This document shows, in pieces, positions 23,725 through 37,083 of a stretch of 64,000 nt of DNA. This stretch comes from Warburgia ugandensis. Lineage: Eukaryota > Streptophyta > Magnoliopsida > Canellales > Canellaceae. The translations under genes and the position numbers were made by a program. The stretch lies in the NCBI GenBank assembly GCA_035236585.1, contig CP141136.1, positions 48,811,136 through 48,875,135 on the forward strand, read 5' to 3'. The notes under the pieces are model-generated. The model worked only from the letters and a program-made list of their open reading frames with translations. It was not told the origin of the DNA and searched no databases. Position 1 is the stretch's first letter. Each line of letters starts with the position of its first letter.

Positions 23725-26700
23725 GCAGATTACATATTTTATGATACATGCGAGAATACTCAAAAATTTGTGGGCCAATAAAATCCACACTAAAAAATCC
23801 TTGTAGTGGCCTTCCTTGCACTATAATGACCTCCACAAGCATGGTTATGACAAAAGGAGATGATTTTATTGTGTTTATTGTCAAGAATGCATCTCCTAAT
23901 GTTTTGATTAGGACATTACTTAAATAAGTATGTATAATCCAATATAAAGTACTTGACCTTGGTTAGAAAGTTATAGTTATCTTGTTTTGACCAATGTGTT
24001 GGTAATTTATCTGTAGGAAGATAATTGACAATGATGGCATACCAAGGTAACTTGAAAATCTATAGAAGTTACTCATCAAGAAGGATTTCTTTGATGAGCA
24101 TAGGTTCACTAGAAGACTCAATTATTAGCCTTGACAAATGATCTACTACAATATTTTCAGAACCTTTCTTGTCCATTATTTCTATGTCAAATTCCTATGG
24201 CAAAAGAATCCATCAGATAAGTCTTAGTTTAGCATCTCTCTTAGAATGAAGGTACTTCAATGCAGTATGATCTAAGTCGATTATTACTTTAGACCACAAG
24301 AGGTATAATGTAGACTTGTCCAAGGTAATGATTATAGCCAACAACTCTCTCTCTTTAGTAGAGCAGTTGAGTTAGGCATCGCTAAGAGTCTTAATGGGAT
24401 AATATACCACATGGGGGAGTTTAGCAATTCGCTACCCCAAAATAGAACTAATCACATAGTCAAAAGCATCACACATAATTTTGGATGGTGCGCTACAATT
24501 TGGGTGGTATATGATAAGCATAGAGGTGTGTTCAACCTTCAAACATTCAAAGGCCTCCATACAATTTTCATTAAGGTTAAAATTTTTGTCCTTTGATAGT
24601 ATATTGTAGAGGGGCCTGGAAATTTTCCTAAAATCTATGATAAATCATCTACAAAATTCAGCATGTCCTAGGAATGAGTGAATCTGTCTCACCATCCTAG
24701 GAGGGGGAAGATTAGAGTCTATGCCCTATTGTGATATGACATGCCCTAGTACAATGCTACTTTTCACCATGGAATGACATTTTTCCAATTTAGAACCAAA
24801 TCTATTCTTAGCACCTCCCTAACATAAGAGCTAGGTGGACCAAACGCTTATCACAAGAAGACCCAAATACTAAAAGGTCATCCATGAACACATCAAGAAA
24901 TCTTGTCACCATATTTGAAAATGCATTGCATAGCCCCAAAGGCATGCATCAGTAGATGAAAGTTCTAAAATGTACAAGTGAAGGTAGTCTTGTCTTGATC
25001 CTCTAGTGCTATTAGGATTTGGCTATAGCTGGAATATCCATCTAAGAAACAATAATACTCATGATCAACTAACCTTCTAGAATTTGGTCTATGAAGGGAA
25101 GAGGAAAGTGGTCTTTCCCCCTAATCAAGTTTAGCTTATGGTAGTCAATACAAACTCTCCACTAATGGTCATATGAGTAAGGACTAACTCATAATCTTCT
25201 TTTTTAACTACCCTAACTTTAGATTTCTTAAGGACAACCTCAACAGGAACTATTAGAGATTGTGTAGATAATACCCACATCTAGCAACTTAAGTACCTTT
25301 GTGCTAACTAACTTCTACATGTGAAGGTTTAGTTACCATTGCAATTTGTAAGACATTTTAGCATTCTCTTCTAAATAGATTCAGTGCATGCAAACTGTGG
25401 GGCTAATACCTTTAATGTCTGAGATGGACCATCCTATTATTGTCTTATGTCTATTGAGTACATCAAGTTACTTACCTTCTTGTTCTTGATTGAGCTCAGT
25501 GGGGATGATAACAGGCAAGGTTTCATAGGCACCTAAAAATGCATAGTTTTGGACTTTCAAACAATGGTTTTAGCTCTATTGTGGGTGTTTCATCAAGTAG
25601 GCCATTAACAATGGAAGGTGGTGTAAGGGGCTCAAATGTTGGTCTCCATTTTGGAGGGTCTACTATTGTTGCAGCTTCAAGTAACAAGTCCACTTTCTCT
25701 ATGGAACCTTTTTGATCTAAAATTGGATTGGAAAGTGTCATGAACTATACTTTATATGACATTCACAACAAAAGAATCTTCAGAGTCCATCTATTTTACA
25801 GCATTATAAATGTTGAACATAGGTTTCATATTTCCAATTGATAGTTTTGTAACACCATTCTAGTAGTTCATGATAACATTAGAAGTGTTCAAGAATGGAT
25901 AGGTCAAAATGATAGGGATTTTAGCATGTGGATTGGATACATGTTCTATGTCTAGGACTAAAAAGTCCGTTGGAAAGAGAAATTGATATACCTATATCAA
26001 AACATCTTGTGCTATCCCTCTAAGAATTTTGACAAATAGGCCTGCTAGTTGAAGGGTTGTAGTAGTGGGTATTAGCTTGCCTAAATTTAGATGCTTATAG
26101 ATTGAATATGGTAACACTTTAACACTAGCCCCTAAAACTAAGAGTAGCTTATCAAATCTGTGTTCCCTAATAACACATGAGATCATAAGGCATCAAGGAT
26201 TCTTGTACTTTGGAGGGGTTTGGTGTTGTAGAATAGAACTATCTTGGCCAATGAGAAAGGCCTTTTTATGCACAATAAGCTGATGCTTTTGTGTGCATTG
26301 GTCCTTTAGAAATTTGGCATAAGGAGGAAACTCTTTAATGGCATTGAGTAATGGAATGTTGATATTGACTTGTTTGAATATATCCATTATCTCATTTTAA
26401 TTATTCTCCTTCTTAGCTGTATGAAGCCTCTAGGGAAGGGAGACTTTAGAAAATGAGGTACATCAGAAAGGGGTTTAGATGAAGAAGACCCAGGCTGTAC
26501 CTTTTCATTACTTGTCTGAGATTGGGTAGACTTTTCTTTCTCCTTAAGTTGTGGTGTTGTCCTATTTTGGCCTACTTGGTGATCTACTTGTTTGCCACCT
26601 AAGCATTTTAATGGATTTGGCTTGATTAGATGATGCAAAACTAATCTCATACTTACCGTTGGTATTTGGCAATGATAGACTAGGAAAATTTCCCTTTCCC

Positions 26701-28188
26701 TATCTTGCAAAGCAATAGAGAGTTGACCCATTTGATACTCTAACTTCATAATAGACTATGAGTTGGCCTGCAAGGTCAGTGTAGTATCATGCTGAAATTG
26801 TTTGAATGTATCATGTTGAAATTATGTAGTTCCTTGCATGAACATGTTCAAAGTTTCTCCCAATGGTAAATGCATTCATAGCATTTGCCTATGCTAAAAA
26901 GAACTTAAGAAAACTAGAGGTAGTTGGACATGTTGTAGCAGAGTGATTTAGATTAGAACATATCAACATACCTCAAACAGAGGTTGCGTAGTAGACTTGT
27001 TCATCATGAAGGCATCTAACCATTGAGATAGAAAATCTATTTTGTTTACCTTCTTGGTTAATATGTTAATTTTATTGTAAAGATTAGGAGTGACTCCTAT
27101 TTCATAGATCCCACCTTTCTTTTATGTCTATGAATTTCTTTCCGTACAAATAATCCCATTGTTGGAAATTCTCAACAAGTGTTTCAAAGAAATTCCAAGC
27201 TTCCACATTGCTTTTAGTTATGAAAGCCCCCCCAACAGTGGTGTCTATCATACGCCAGTTCTTTGGTATTAGGCCTTCATGGTACCACTTTTCAAATTTG
27301 TGATGGGTACATTTTAGAAGTAAGACCTTTAAATGTTCCTAGCATTCATATAAATGATCTCCCTAACTTTTTGGAAACTTACGATTTTGCATTTGAGGGG
27401 ATTGGTTTTTTGGATTGAAAAAAAAATTATTTGGGAATTTCCTAGATAATTGATTCCATGTGGTGATGGACCCTACTTTTAGAGACTTGAGCCATGACTT
27501 AGCTCTATCTTTCAATCAAAATGGGAATAACCTTAACCTAATAGAGTCATTAGAGAAGTTGTGGTATTTGAAGGTAGAATAGAAATCAAGGAATGTATTG
27601 ACATGATGGTATTGGTCCTCTTTGTCTAACCCATAGAATGTAGGAAAGAGATGAATAACTCATAGTTTCAACTCATAGTGGTCTACATTGGTTGCAAGTA
27701 AAGCTATACAAGATGTTGACTTGAATTGAATAGGTGTCAAGTAATTCTTCAATGTTTTCACTTCTATAGCTTTGTCTCTATTTCTACGGCAAGGATCTCT
27801 TGATCTTTTGGAGTCCTTTGGCGTTATCTCATAGAACATTTGGTCTCTATATCTATAAGTATTTGATTTAGATTAACTACTATTCATACATCAATAGATG
27901 GTGTGGTTGTTTTACATTTGTATACAATGAAACTATGTTATCCTATACAATACAATTATTTTTTTCTTTTTCTTTTTCCCTAGTCCAGGGGAGACCTAGA
28001 GTAGATAATGCAATCCTAAATGCTCAGTCAAACAAGAAAGGACAACAAATTCTTATCCCTAAGAAAGAATTTGAAAGGCTTGTTTTCTTTGAATTTCTTT
28101 AAAGGAGAGGATTTTAGAATATTTCCATTCCTAGGTTGCTCGTCCTCTCTTTTAGATTTCTCTTAGTTCTTACCTGTTAGATCCTAAC
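23725..28188 (-). mobile_element. Athila-like element B (gag, protease, RT, RNase H, start of integrase)
   Basis: Minus-strand Athila lineage pol and gag remnants. Reading leftward from 28188: gag-like sequence to about 26200, with a YQMGQLSIALQDRE block near 26690-26740; protease near 26000-26150, with LGASVKVLPYSIYKHLNLG around the usual active-site position; a linker with PTIELKPL (about 25560); RT with VFMDDLLVFGS (about 24856-24892) and CMPLGLCNAF; RNase H with DHTALKYL (about 24255-24280); and the integrase zinc-binding region with CHNHACGGHY (about 23830-23870). Element A interrupts it at 23725 and the L2 element at 28189. The copy is broken in many places. Confidence 0.85.
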
Positions 28189-30938
28189 TATGACGACCCG
28201 GGTTTTCTCATGCATTTTTAAATGCAATATCTAATTCCTAAGGCGGGATGCATCCCTATTTTGAAAACCATTTTATAAAAACCATGCAATGCAATGGAAA
28301 ATCTTTTAGTTTTAAACTCGTTTCGAAAACCCCGAGTGTCATTTGCTTTCACAACAACCAAAGCAGTTATTTTTTTGAAAAACATTAGAAATCATAAATG
28401 TTTTTCCCCAGGTCTATCCAGTCACAGCACACAGTCCAACTATAAATAAATACAAATACAAGTCCAAAGGGTTGAGAGTTTACTTACATGTATAATTGTC
28501 TCCTTTTTAATTCACTTGCTCGTAGCACTAATATCTCATGACGCATCTTCTATTTGTGAGTAGAACTATCCTAAAAAATGTTAAGGATAGGGTGAGTATA
28601 TACTATACTCAGTAGGAGTCTATCACTACTAGTTTTGCAATGCATGCTATGTTTAAAATCATGTGTTCTTAAAAACATGTGCATGTTTGAACAATCATGT
28701 TCAATATCGATATTAAAAACTACTGTCGAATTGAAATACTGACGACTTAAAGAATAGCATAATCCAAGTCGAAAGTATCATATATCATAAACATAATAAT
28801 ATGCATAAGATGCTCAACTGAATCCAACTCATGGATATCGGGTATGGTCGACCAACCTCATGTCATGCCATATGCAATGCAAGTAAATCATCAAACCATA
28901 GGGTCCAACTATGCCCACGACCTCGCCGTCGTGTGGTCCTCGGGTACCTGGGGACACTCGTTCATAGCCTCCACAGGGCATATGACACATCTTTGTCGTA
29001 AATCATGCAATTTATGCAATCGGTTGCAAAACATGCAAGCAATGCATAAAATCTGCTCATGCTAGTATCGCATTCAAAGTCATAACCCTACCTAAAAGCC
29101 TGCCAGCCTAGAAGCCTGTCAGCTCTTTCTGGCCCGCCCTCATCAGCCCGCCCTCATCGGCCAAGGCTACACTTATCATGCAATCTATGCATGTAGCACA
29201 TGTCTTGGCAATATATGCGCAATGTATTTTTCAAAACCTGTCCTCTTTGGGTCCCTCACAACTGCTTGGCCCTCACAACTGCCTACCCAGCGTCTTTTGG
29301 TAACCCTCAAGGACACGCAATCTTCAAAAACTCAATGGTCACAAATCATGCAGTATATGCACTTGTTTCCAAAACATATCTATGCATAATGTATATGCAA
29401 TTATTTGCAAAACATATCTATGCCAAAACATATCTATGCATATCATATGTATGCTGAATTAAGTCATGCTAAACAAGTTATATAACTTATACTTAAAACA
29501 TGCATAAAACAATCATGGCTCTTTTAAAAAGTCTAGTAGCGATAGAGCACCTACCTCAAAGTCTCCTGGAGTCGCGTCCTTTATCACTTCAACCCGTCCC
29601 TGGGTCTCATTTATAAACTCCTGGGTATGAATGGATACAAGGAGTCCTTATTAATTTCCATCTATTTAGGCATTAGACCACTAATTCTGCCTATTGGGTC
29701 CATGGTCCTTACCTAATTCATTCATCAGGCTAGATCCTATAATATGGACCTACTTGTTCAATAGTTAAATTCTATAAATGGTCCTATGATCCTAATTTTA
29801 AAGTCACATTAGGTCCGCGTGTCCCAGTTCCCAGGACACCCGTGCATCCTGGTTGAACCGTGACCGCCTCACGTGCGTGTGCGCCTAGAGGTCGTTCCAA
29901 GGACCGCGTTTTACACGCGCACATGTATGCTCAAGTGATGCGCTATGACGCGCATTTTTGCTTGGACGCACCTTGTAGCATGGAGCGTCTCAGCTCCCAG
30001 GATACCCTACGCAAAGGCCGCACCTGGGACAGTGTACGCACTATCGTACACATGGAACCCTTCCCAGGGATCCAGTCCCAGGTGCACGTGGTGCTTGGCG
30101 TCCTTGGGATGCCTGGTTCGTGCAAGGCCGGCCCAAGCCGGCTTGGAGTGTTTTCTGGCTAGGAAACCCTATTGGAAACGGCTGGGAAATGCTAGATCCA
30201 GCATGGATCTAGCCTGAAAGGTGGAGGAACCAAAGAAGGGAGGTAAGGACGTCTTACCTGGGCAGCCTGGGGAGTGCCCATTGCTGGTGATGGAGTCCCA
30301 TTTCACGCTAGACCTTCCTGCTTGCCGCAAAACTCGAACAAGGTGGAAATCGTGCAAGGCCGGAACAAGAGAAGAAAGGGGCATGGGGTGATAGGAATAG
30401 CATGGCCGGCCTGACTTTGGCCTGGTCGTTCCCGAAAAATATAGAGGAGATGGGTTTCCAATTTTTTCAGAAACCCCAGTCTCAAACGGCTGGAAAAATT
30501 CCAGAAAACTTGTGTTTTTGGAGAGGGGGAGATGGGGTTTTTATAGCCTTGCTTATGGCGGTGCTGCCAATGGCGCTGCCGCCCTTGGCAATGGTAGAAT
30601 CCTCTAGAAAAATTGGGATCGAGGGTCTCTGGAGGGGTCTAGAGGTTGAAGACGACAGGGGGTGCCGTTATCAAAACGGCCCCCTGCGTTTTTTGTTTTC
30701 CTGTTTAAAATCCAAAAATACCCCTATCTTTAAACGGTTGTAACTTCTTCATACGAACTCCGTTTTGGGTGATTTTTGAGGCGTTGGATTCCATTTTTTG
30801 AGTAGAATCTAATGTACTAAGTTTCCTCACAAATTTATTTGTTTAATATTTTAAAGAAAATCAAACATTCAACACAGTCCATTTCCCATAGAATGTCCAA
30901 TTTTTGTTTAAAATAGTGTAAATTGCTCGGGCATTACA
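28189..30938 (-). repeat. L2 3' LTR (left copy)
   Basis: About 2.75 kb and homologous to 34285-37078. The minus-strand start TGTAATGCCC is at 30938 and the end is at 28189. A promoter-like TATAAAAA lies on the minus strand at 30538-30545. The GC-rich core (29810-30400) differs in sequence from that of the solo copy at 10555, although the outer parts match. Overlapping ORFs in the core (for example 29860-30217 and 30402-30743) are on the strand opposite to the element or in conflicting frames and look like effects of high GC. Confidence 0.88.
30538..30545 (-). promoter_or_regulatory. TATA-like site, L2 3' LTR
   Basis: TATAAAAA on the minus strand. The equivalent in the right LTR is at 36670-36677. 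Confidence 0.55.
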
Positions 30939-30969
30939 TTATTACCCCCTTAAAAGAATTTCGTCCTCG
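30939..30969 (-). other. Polypurine tract and last pol codons of L2
   Basis: On the minus strand a purine run (AAGGGGGTAATAA) lies against the LTR, preceded by codons reading NFEDEILLRG, the Tekay/Del pol terminus. Compare 1748-1780 and 9032-9079. Confidence 0.72.
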
Positions 30970-33900
30970 AAATTCCATAAATTATCATCTTCTAGGTATT
31001 TGTCTCTTAGATAACTTCTTAGTGAATGCATTCTCGCCCTTCGGAATCAAATCTAGGCTCAACCTCAATTTATCATTTCTATTGTTCCTGCTACAAGACC
31101 TTACTTATAAGGGCTGCTTTCGCTGTGTACTCTGATGCATACTCTCGTACATGCCAGTTTAACAATACCAATCTCTAGCTGTAATTCATCTATCTTGAGA
31201 TCATATGATCATGCTTCTTTATTCATGTATAAATTACTCCACACTTCTTTGAGATCATATGATCTTATTTCTCCTATTTCATTTTGAATATCATAGGATA
31301 CTCCCTTTTTCTTCTTGTCTTTCATCTAGTGATCTCTTCATCATCCTCATCTCCTTTTAATGGTTGGTTGTATGTCATTAGTAAGAGTCCAAAAAATTAC
31401 CTTCTTTCTATTGTGTCTAACTTTGCTTCTTGTCTTTTATATTTGTCCCCAAGATACTTCAATAACTGACATGGTATCATGTGCTCAACAGCCAAACCCT
31501 TGATTAACTTTGATTTTTCAACTGTCTGTCATTTTCCACATGTGACTTGATTTCCTTGACCAAGGTTACATTCAAAATAAGATCATGAAAGCCAATTAGT
31601 AGCATCTTCCATCGAGGACCTTATCATATACTGAAAGTAAAATGTCCTAGCTCCATATCCAGTTTCATAATTATTGAATTCATTAAACGCTTTCCTCATG
31701 TCAAATGTTAATGGTCAATTTTTCATTATGGGTCAAATGTTCTCGTCAAGAGGCTTTATCTCACTATTCACATCAATTTGTCATTAGGATTTTCAATAAT
31801 GTTCCTATTTATGCAAAGCAAAAAGTCTCTTATTCATAACCGAGTACCCTTACTAGGTCATGGTTGAATCCTTTGTCATCATCCTCTTTGTCCTTTCTTT
31901 GCTAAAAAGTTCTATACTCAATCCAGTAGGGTTAGTCCTTAGGAAATTCCTTCAATTGATTTTTCGTTCTTGGTATATGCTCATAGCAACTAACTTTTTG
32001 TCTAAAGGCAATGTAACATCAAATCTCACCTTATAATGTGCTAGCCATCTCACCTTTTCTCCTTCCATCCCCTATGTCAATATATTGCTCAATCTTTTTA
32101 TCAAGGCTTTATTGTCAATCATGCAGTCTGTATTGTCAGGAAGTGTAAGTAGTGATTTTTCTCAATTCCTCAAATTTTTATCTTTCAAGTGCCTTCTCAT
32201 ACTTAGCTTATAACAATAATTCTCATTCAATAGCGATTATATCAAATTATGCTGAAGCTATTAAATCATCAAATTTTGAAAACACTTAGGTAAGCATGGA
32301 ACATTTTTGTAGACATATAGAAAGACTTTATTTGATTACCTATTGATCTCTTTCCAGTTATATCTTTGTCATAAGCTCAAGGGTCTCTAAAGTGATCAGT
32401 ACTTATTTGCCTTCCTTTCCAATCCAAGTCAGCAATAATTTTCAGACTCAAAGTAATTTCTTTACCTTGTCATGGTAGACATTAAGGTTTGAAAAATGTT
32501 TCCCATTGGTTTAGATCACTTCTTATTTTTGCTCCTATCTCAGTTGCAACTATTCTCATTAACTGACCTCATACTCTCAATTGACTTATTTTAACAAGTA
32601 CTTCTTTCTAGGAAAACTCAAGTCTAAAGACTTATAACATCCTTCTGAGTATATAACTTCGACTACTAACTCATAGATACTAACATACTTGATTGATTAG
32701 GGTGGGATACCTTTATTTAGTCAACATTACTCTAAAGCTAATGACTAAATAATGGTCTTAAGATTTTTGGTCTTCTAAATTTATGATAGTAAGATCTCAA
32801 TTTGATCCTTGATGGTACCCTATTGCTAAATGGACAAGTTACTGTCCCGGCTTAATTCCTTTATTCACTCATGTAGTGGCAAGGTAGGATATCACCAAAA
32901 TTTTCTTTTTATGGACTATATCCATTGGTGTTCCTCATAAGCTAATGGATCTGATAAGAATCTAATCGTAATAATTGATATCAAACCATTTGTAGAATTT
33001 AATTTGGTCACCATTCCTCTTCGAAAATTTCTTGCCGCATAATCTCCTGAAATTCGTTACTCTACTCAAAGTCTTAAATCCCATATGCTTTATCTCTATT
33101 ATACTCTTTTTACAATAAAATCACCAACTCTACTAGCATTATTCCCTCAAATTTGATTGGTTTGATCTTCCCATCGGATTTGTATGTATCTTCATAAAGT
33201 CATGATCTTCTTCTTTTGAATATTCAGTATTTCATTGAATACTTATAGTTACATCTCTATCTCTTTCTCTCTTTTCTTCAAAATCCTCATTTGGCCTACC
33301 TGGATCAATGTCTCTATATGCTTTGTTGCATATAGTTGATACTTCTAACATGATAAACTGAATTCTTCTCAGAAATTCTAAACTATCTTAAGATCATTGA
33401 AATCCTCAATTGCCTATAGCCTCAATAAAATTCATACACTGTCTTAATAATGGCATTGACATTTTGGTCATGCTATACTTCTTACAAGTTCATGTTAGGA
33501 TCAATCTATTATCATCCCTAGTATTATCATCAAAATCTTTTGATGACTCGGTTGAATTCATTTCCCTATCATATTCGTGTTATGTTTCTCTTATTCACAT
33601 AATCTGTCACTTGGATACGTCTTCTGATTTGCTCCATAATACTCAGGCAGTTATTATTCGATAGCACTTTACTTTTCATAAGACTCCAATTAAGGTATCC
33701 AAATTTAAGCTAAGTCTTTCAGGATCCACACCTTTGTGTTCTAGGACGAGTCACAATTATCTTGCATTCTCATCCCTCTTAGATTATCATCAAAATCTTT
33801 TCAAAGTCTATCTTTTACATCCCTTATCATACTCACATCATATCCCTTGTGATAGTGTGCTCATATTCTGATATTCTTTATGATGGTAAGATAGCCATCT

Positions 33901-34263
33901 AGGTTTTTCAATGTTCTCATCTTTAGTGAGATTAATCTATCACAGGTCTGAACTATCTACTAACAAGTTCACTAACATCTTCATTCATCATTCTCATCAT
34001 AATGTGCTCCTTATATGAGTTTTCATCTTTGCACCATTGCACAACAATCCTTATTGATAAGATTTAAGCCATCCAATATCTAAGTATTTGCTAGACCCAT
34101 CTCCTTTTTCACCTATTGGTTTATGGTGAAACGCCTTGAGCATTAATATTGTAATCCTAAAAAAGAAGTAGTCATCTCTACTTCTCCTATTTATACTACT
34201 TCTTCTTGATTTCCTCCATTGTCTATGACCCTTGGACATGTTGGACTGGTTGTGAAAGGATAA
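30970..34263 (-). mobile_element. Interior of L2 element, no recognisable genes
   Basis: About 3.3 kb of AT-rich sequence between the polypurine tract and the primer site. All ORFs on both strands are below about 90 codons and none carries a zinc knuckle, protease, RT or integrase motif I can see. Words such as TTATCATCAAAATCTTTT recur (33523-33540, 33784-33801), suggesting local duplication. This fits a large retrotransposon derivative that used proteins made elsewhere. Confidence 0.6.
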
Positions 34264-34283
34264 AACCTGGACTTTGATACCAA
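34264..34283 (-). other. Primer-binding site of L2 (initiator tRNA-Met type)
   Basis: On the minus strand TTGGTATCAAAGTCCAGGT follows the 5' LTR end (34285) after one base. It resembles the plant initiator-Met site TGGTATCAGAGCCAGGT. Confidence 0.78.
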
Positions 34284-34284
34284 C

Positions 34285-37078
34285 TGTGATGACCAGGGTT
34301 ATCTCATGCATTTTTAAATGCAATATCTAATTCCTAAGGTGCGATGCATCCCTATTTTGAAAACCATTTTATAAAAACCATGCAATGCAGTGAAAAATCT
34401 TTTAGTTTTAAACTCATTTTGAAAACCCCGAGTGTCATTTGCTTTCACAACAACTAAAGTAGTTATTTTTTTGAAAAACATTAGAAATCATAAATGTTTT
34501 TCCCCAGGTCTATCCAGTCACAGCACATGGTCCAACTGTAAATAAATACAAATACATGTCCAAAGGGTTGAGAGTTTACTTACATGTATAATTGTCTCCT
34601 TTTTAATTCACTTGCTTGTAGCACTAATATCTCCTGAGGCGTCTTCTATTTGTGAGTAGAACTATCCTGAAAAATGTTAAGGATAGGGTGAGTATATAGT
34701 ATACTCAGTAGGAGTCTATCACTATTAGTTTTGCAATGCATGCTATGTTTAAAATCATGTACTCTTAAAAACATGTGCATGTTCGAACAATCATGTTCAA
34801 TATCGATATTAAAAATTAACGACTTAAAGAATAGCATAATCCAAGTCGAAAGTATCAGATATCATAAACATAATGATATGCATAAGATGGTCAACCGAAT
34901 CCAACTCATGGATATCGGGTATGGTCGACCAACCTCATGTCATGCCATATGCAATGCAAGTAAATCATCAAACCATAGGGTCCAACTATGCCCACGACCT
35001 CGCCGCCATGTGGTCCCCGGGTACCTAGGGACACTCGGTCATAGCCTCCACGGGACATATGACACATCTTCGTCATAAATCATGCAATTTATGCAATCGG
35101 TTGCAAAATATGCATGCAATGCATAAAATCTGCTCATGCTAGTATCGCATTCAAAGTCATAACCCTACCTAGAAGCCTGCCAGCCTAGAAGCCTGTTAGC
35201 TCTCTCTGGCCCGCCCTCATCAGCCCGCCCTCATCGGCCAAGGCTACACTTATCATGCAATCTGTGCATGTAGCACATGTCTTGGCAATATATGTGCAAT
35301 GTATTTTTCAAAACCTGTCCTCTTTGGGTCCCTCACAACTGCCTACCCAGCGTCTTTTGGGCACTCCAGCGTCTTTTGGTAACCCTCAAGGACATGCAAT
35401 CTTTCGAAAACTCAATGCTCACAAATCATGCAATATATGCACTTGTTTCCAAAACATATCTATGCATAATGTATATTTAATTATTTGCAAAACATATCTA
35501 TGCCAAAACATATCTATGCATAAAGCATTTATCATATGTATGCTGAATTAAGTCATGCTAAACAAGTTATATAACTTATACTTAAAACATGCATAAAACA
35601 ATCATGGCTCTTTTAAAAAGTTTAGTAGCGATAGAGCACCTACCTCAAAGTCTCCTGGAGTCACGTCCTTTATCACTTCAACTCGTCCCTGGGTCTCATT
35701 TATAAACTCCTAGGTATGAATGGATACAAGGAGTCCTTATTAATTTCAATCTATTTAGGCATTAGACCGCTAGCTTTGCCTATTGGGTCCATGGTCCTTG
35801 CCTAATTCATTCGTCAGGCTAGATCCTATAATATGGACCTACTTGTTCAATAGTTAAATTCTATAAATGGTCCTATGATCCTAATTTTAAAGTCACATTA
35901 GGTCCGCGTGTCCCAGTTCCTAGGACACCCGTGCATCCTGGTTGAACCACGACCGCCTCACGTGTGTGTGCGCCTTGAGGCCATGCAAGGGACCGTGTTT
36001 TGCACGCGCAAATGCATGCTCAAGTGACGCTATGACATGCATCATTGCACAGACACACCTTGTAGCATGGCGCATCTCAGCTCCCAGGACACCCCATGCA
36101 CCCTGGTCGAGCCAGGACTCGTGCCCCATGTTGTGCGCGCACCCGAAGGCTGCACTTGGAACAGTGTACGCACTGTCGTACACCTGGAACCCGTCCCAGG
36201 GACCCAGTCCCAGGTGCACGTGGTGCTTGGCGTCCTTGGGATGCCTGGTTCATACGAGGCCGGCCCAAGCCAGCTTGGAGTGTTTTCCGGCCAGGAAACC
36301 CTGCTGGAAACGGCTAGGAAACGCTAAATCCAGCATGGATCTAGCCTGAAAGGTGTTGGAACCAGAGAAGGGAGGTAAGGATGTCTTACCTGGGCAGCCT
36401 AGGAAGTGCCCATTGCCGGTGATAGAGTCCCATTTCATGCTGGACCTTCCTACTCACCGGAAAACTCGGACAAGGTGGAAATCATGCAAGGCCGGAGCAA
36501 GAGAAGAAAGGGGCATGGGGAGACATGAATGGCATGGCCGGCCTGACTTTGGCCTGGCCGTTGCCGAAAAATGCAGAGGAGACGGGTTTCCAATTTTGCC
36601 GGAAAGCCCAATCTCTAATAGCTGGAAAAACGCCGGAAAACTTGTGTTTTTGGAGAGGGGGAGATGGGGTTTTTATAGCCTTCTTATGGTGGTGCTGCTA
36701 ATGGCGGTGCCGCCATTGGTGGTGGTAGAATCCTCAAGAAAAATCAGGATCGAGGGTTTCTAGAGTGGTCTAGAGGTTGAAGACGACAGGGGGTGCCGTT
36801 ATCAAAAAGGCCCCCTGCGTTTTTCGTTTTTTCGTTTTTTTGTTTAAATTCCATAAATACCCCTATCTTTAAACGGCTGTAACTTCTTCATACGAGCTCC
36901 GTTTTGGGTGATTTTTGAGCCGTTGGATTCCATTTTTTGAGTAGAATCTAATGGTACTAAGTTTCCTCACAAATTTATTTGTTTACTATTTTAAATAAAA
37001 TCAAACATTCAACACAGTCCATTTCCCATAGAATGTCCAATTTTTGTTAAAAATAGTGTAAATTGCTAGGGCATTACA
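34285..37078 (-). repeat. L2 5' LTR (right copy)
   Basis: About 2.8 kb. The minus-strand start TGTAATGCCCTAGC is at 37078 and the end TCATCACA is at 34285, next to the primer site. A promoter-like TATAAAAA lies at 36670-36677 (minus). The GC-rich core (35900-36540) matches that of the left copy. Confidence 0.9.
36670..36677 (-). promoter_or_regulatory. TATA-like site, L2 5' LTR
   Basis: TATAAAAA on the minus strand, about 400 bases into the LTR, at the same place as 30538-30545. Confidence 0.55.
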
Positions 37079-37083
37079 CTAAC

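Larger units (their letters stand above)
28189..37078 (-). mobile_element. L2 element with both LTRs, minus strand
   Basis: An 8.9-kb insertion bounded by the duplication CTAAC (28184-28188 and 37079-37083). Parts in element order (right to left): 5' LTR 37078-34285, primer site 34283-34264, interior about 3.3 kb, polypurine tract near 30950, 3' LTR 30938-28189. The LTRs differ by only about 4-5 percent over the first 300 bases by eye, so this insertion is younger than the L1 element. The interior shows no gag or pol apart from the last pol codons. It looks structurally whole but non-autonomous. Confidence 0.9.

Noticed and set aside
29860-30217. Overlapping ORFs of 60-100 codons in the GC-rich LTR core, also at 35920-36438
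   Set aside because: Several frames are open at once on both strands, as expected from high GC; they lie within LTRs and have no recognisable domain.
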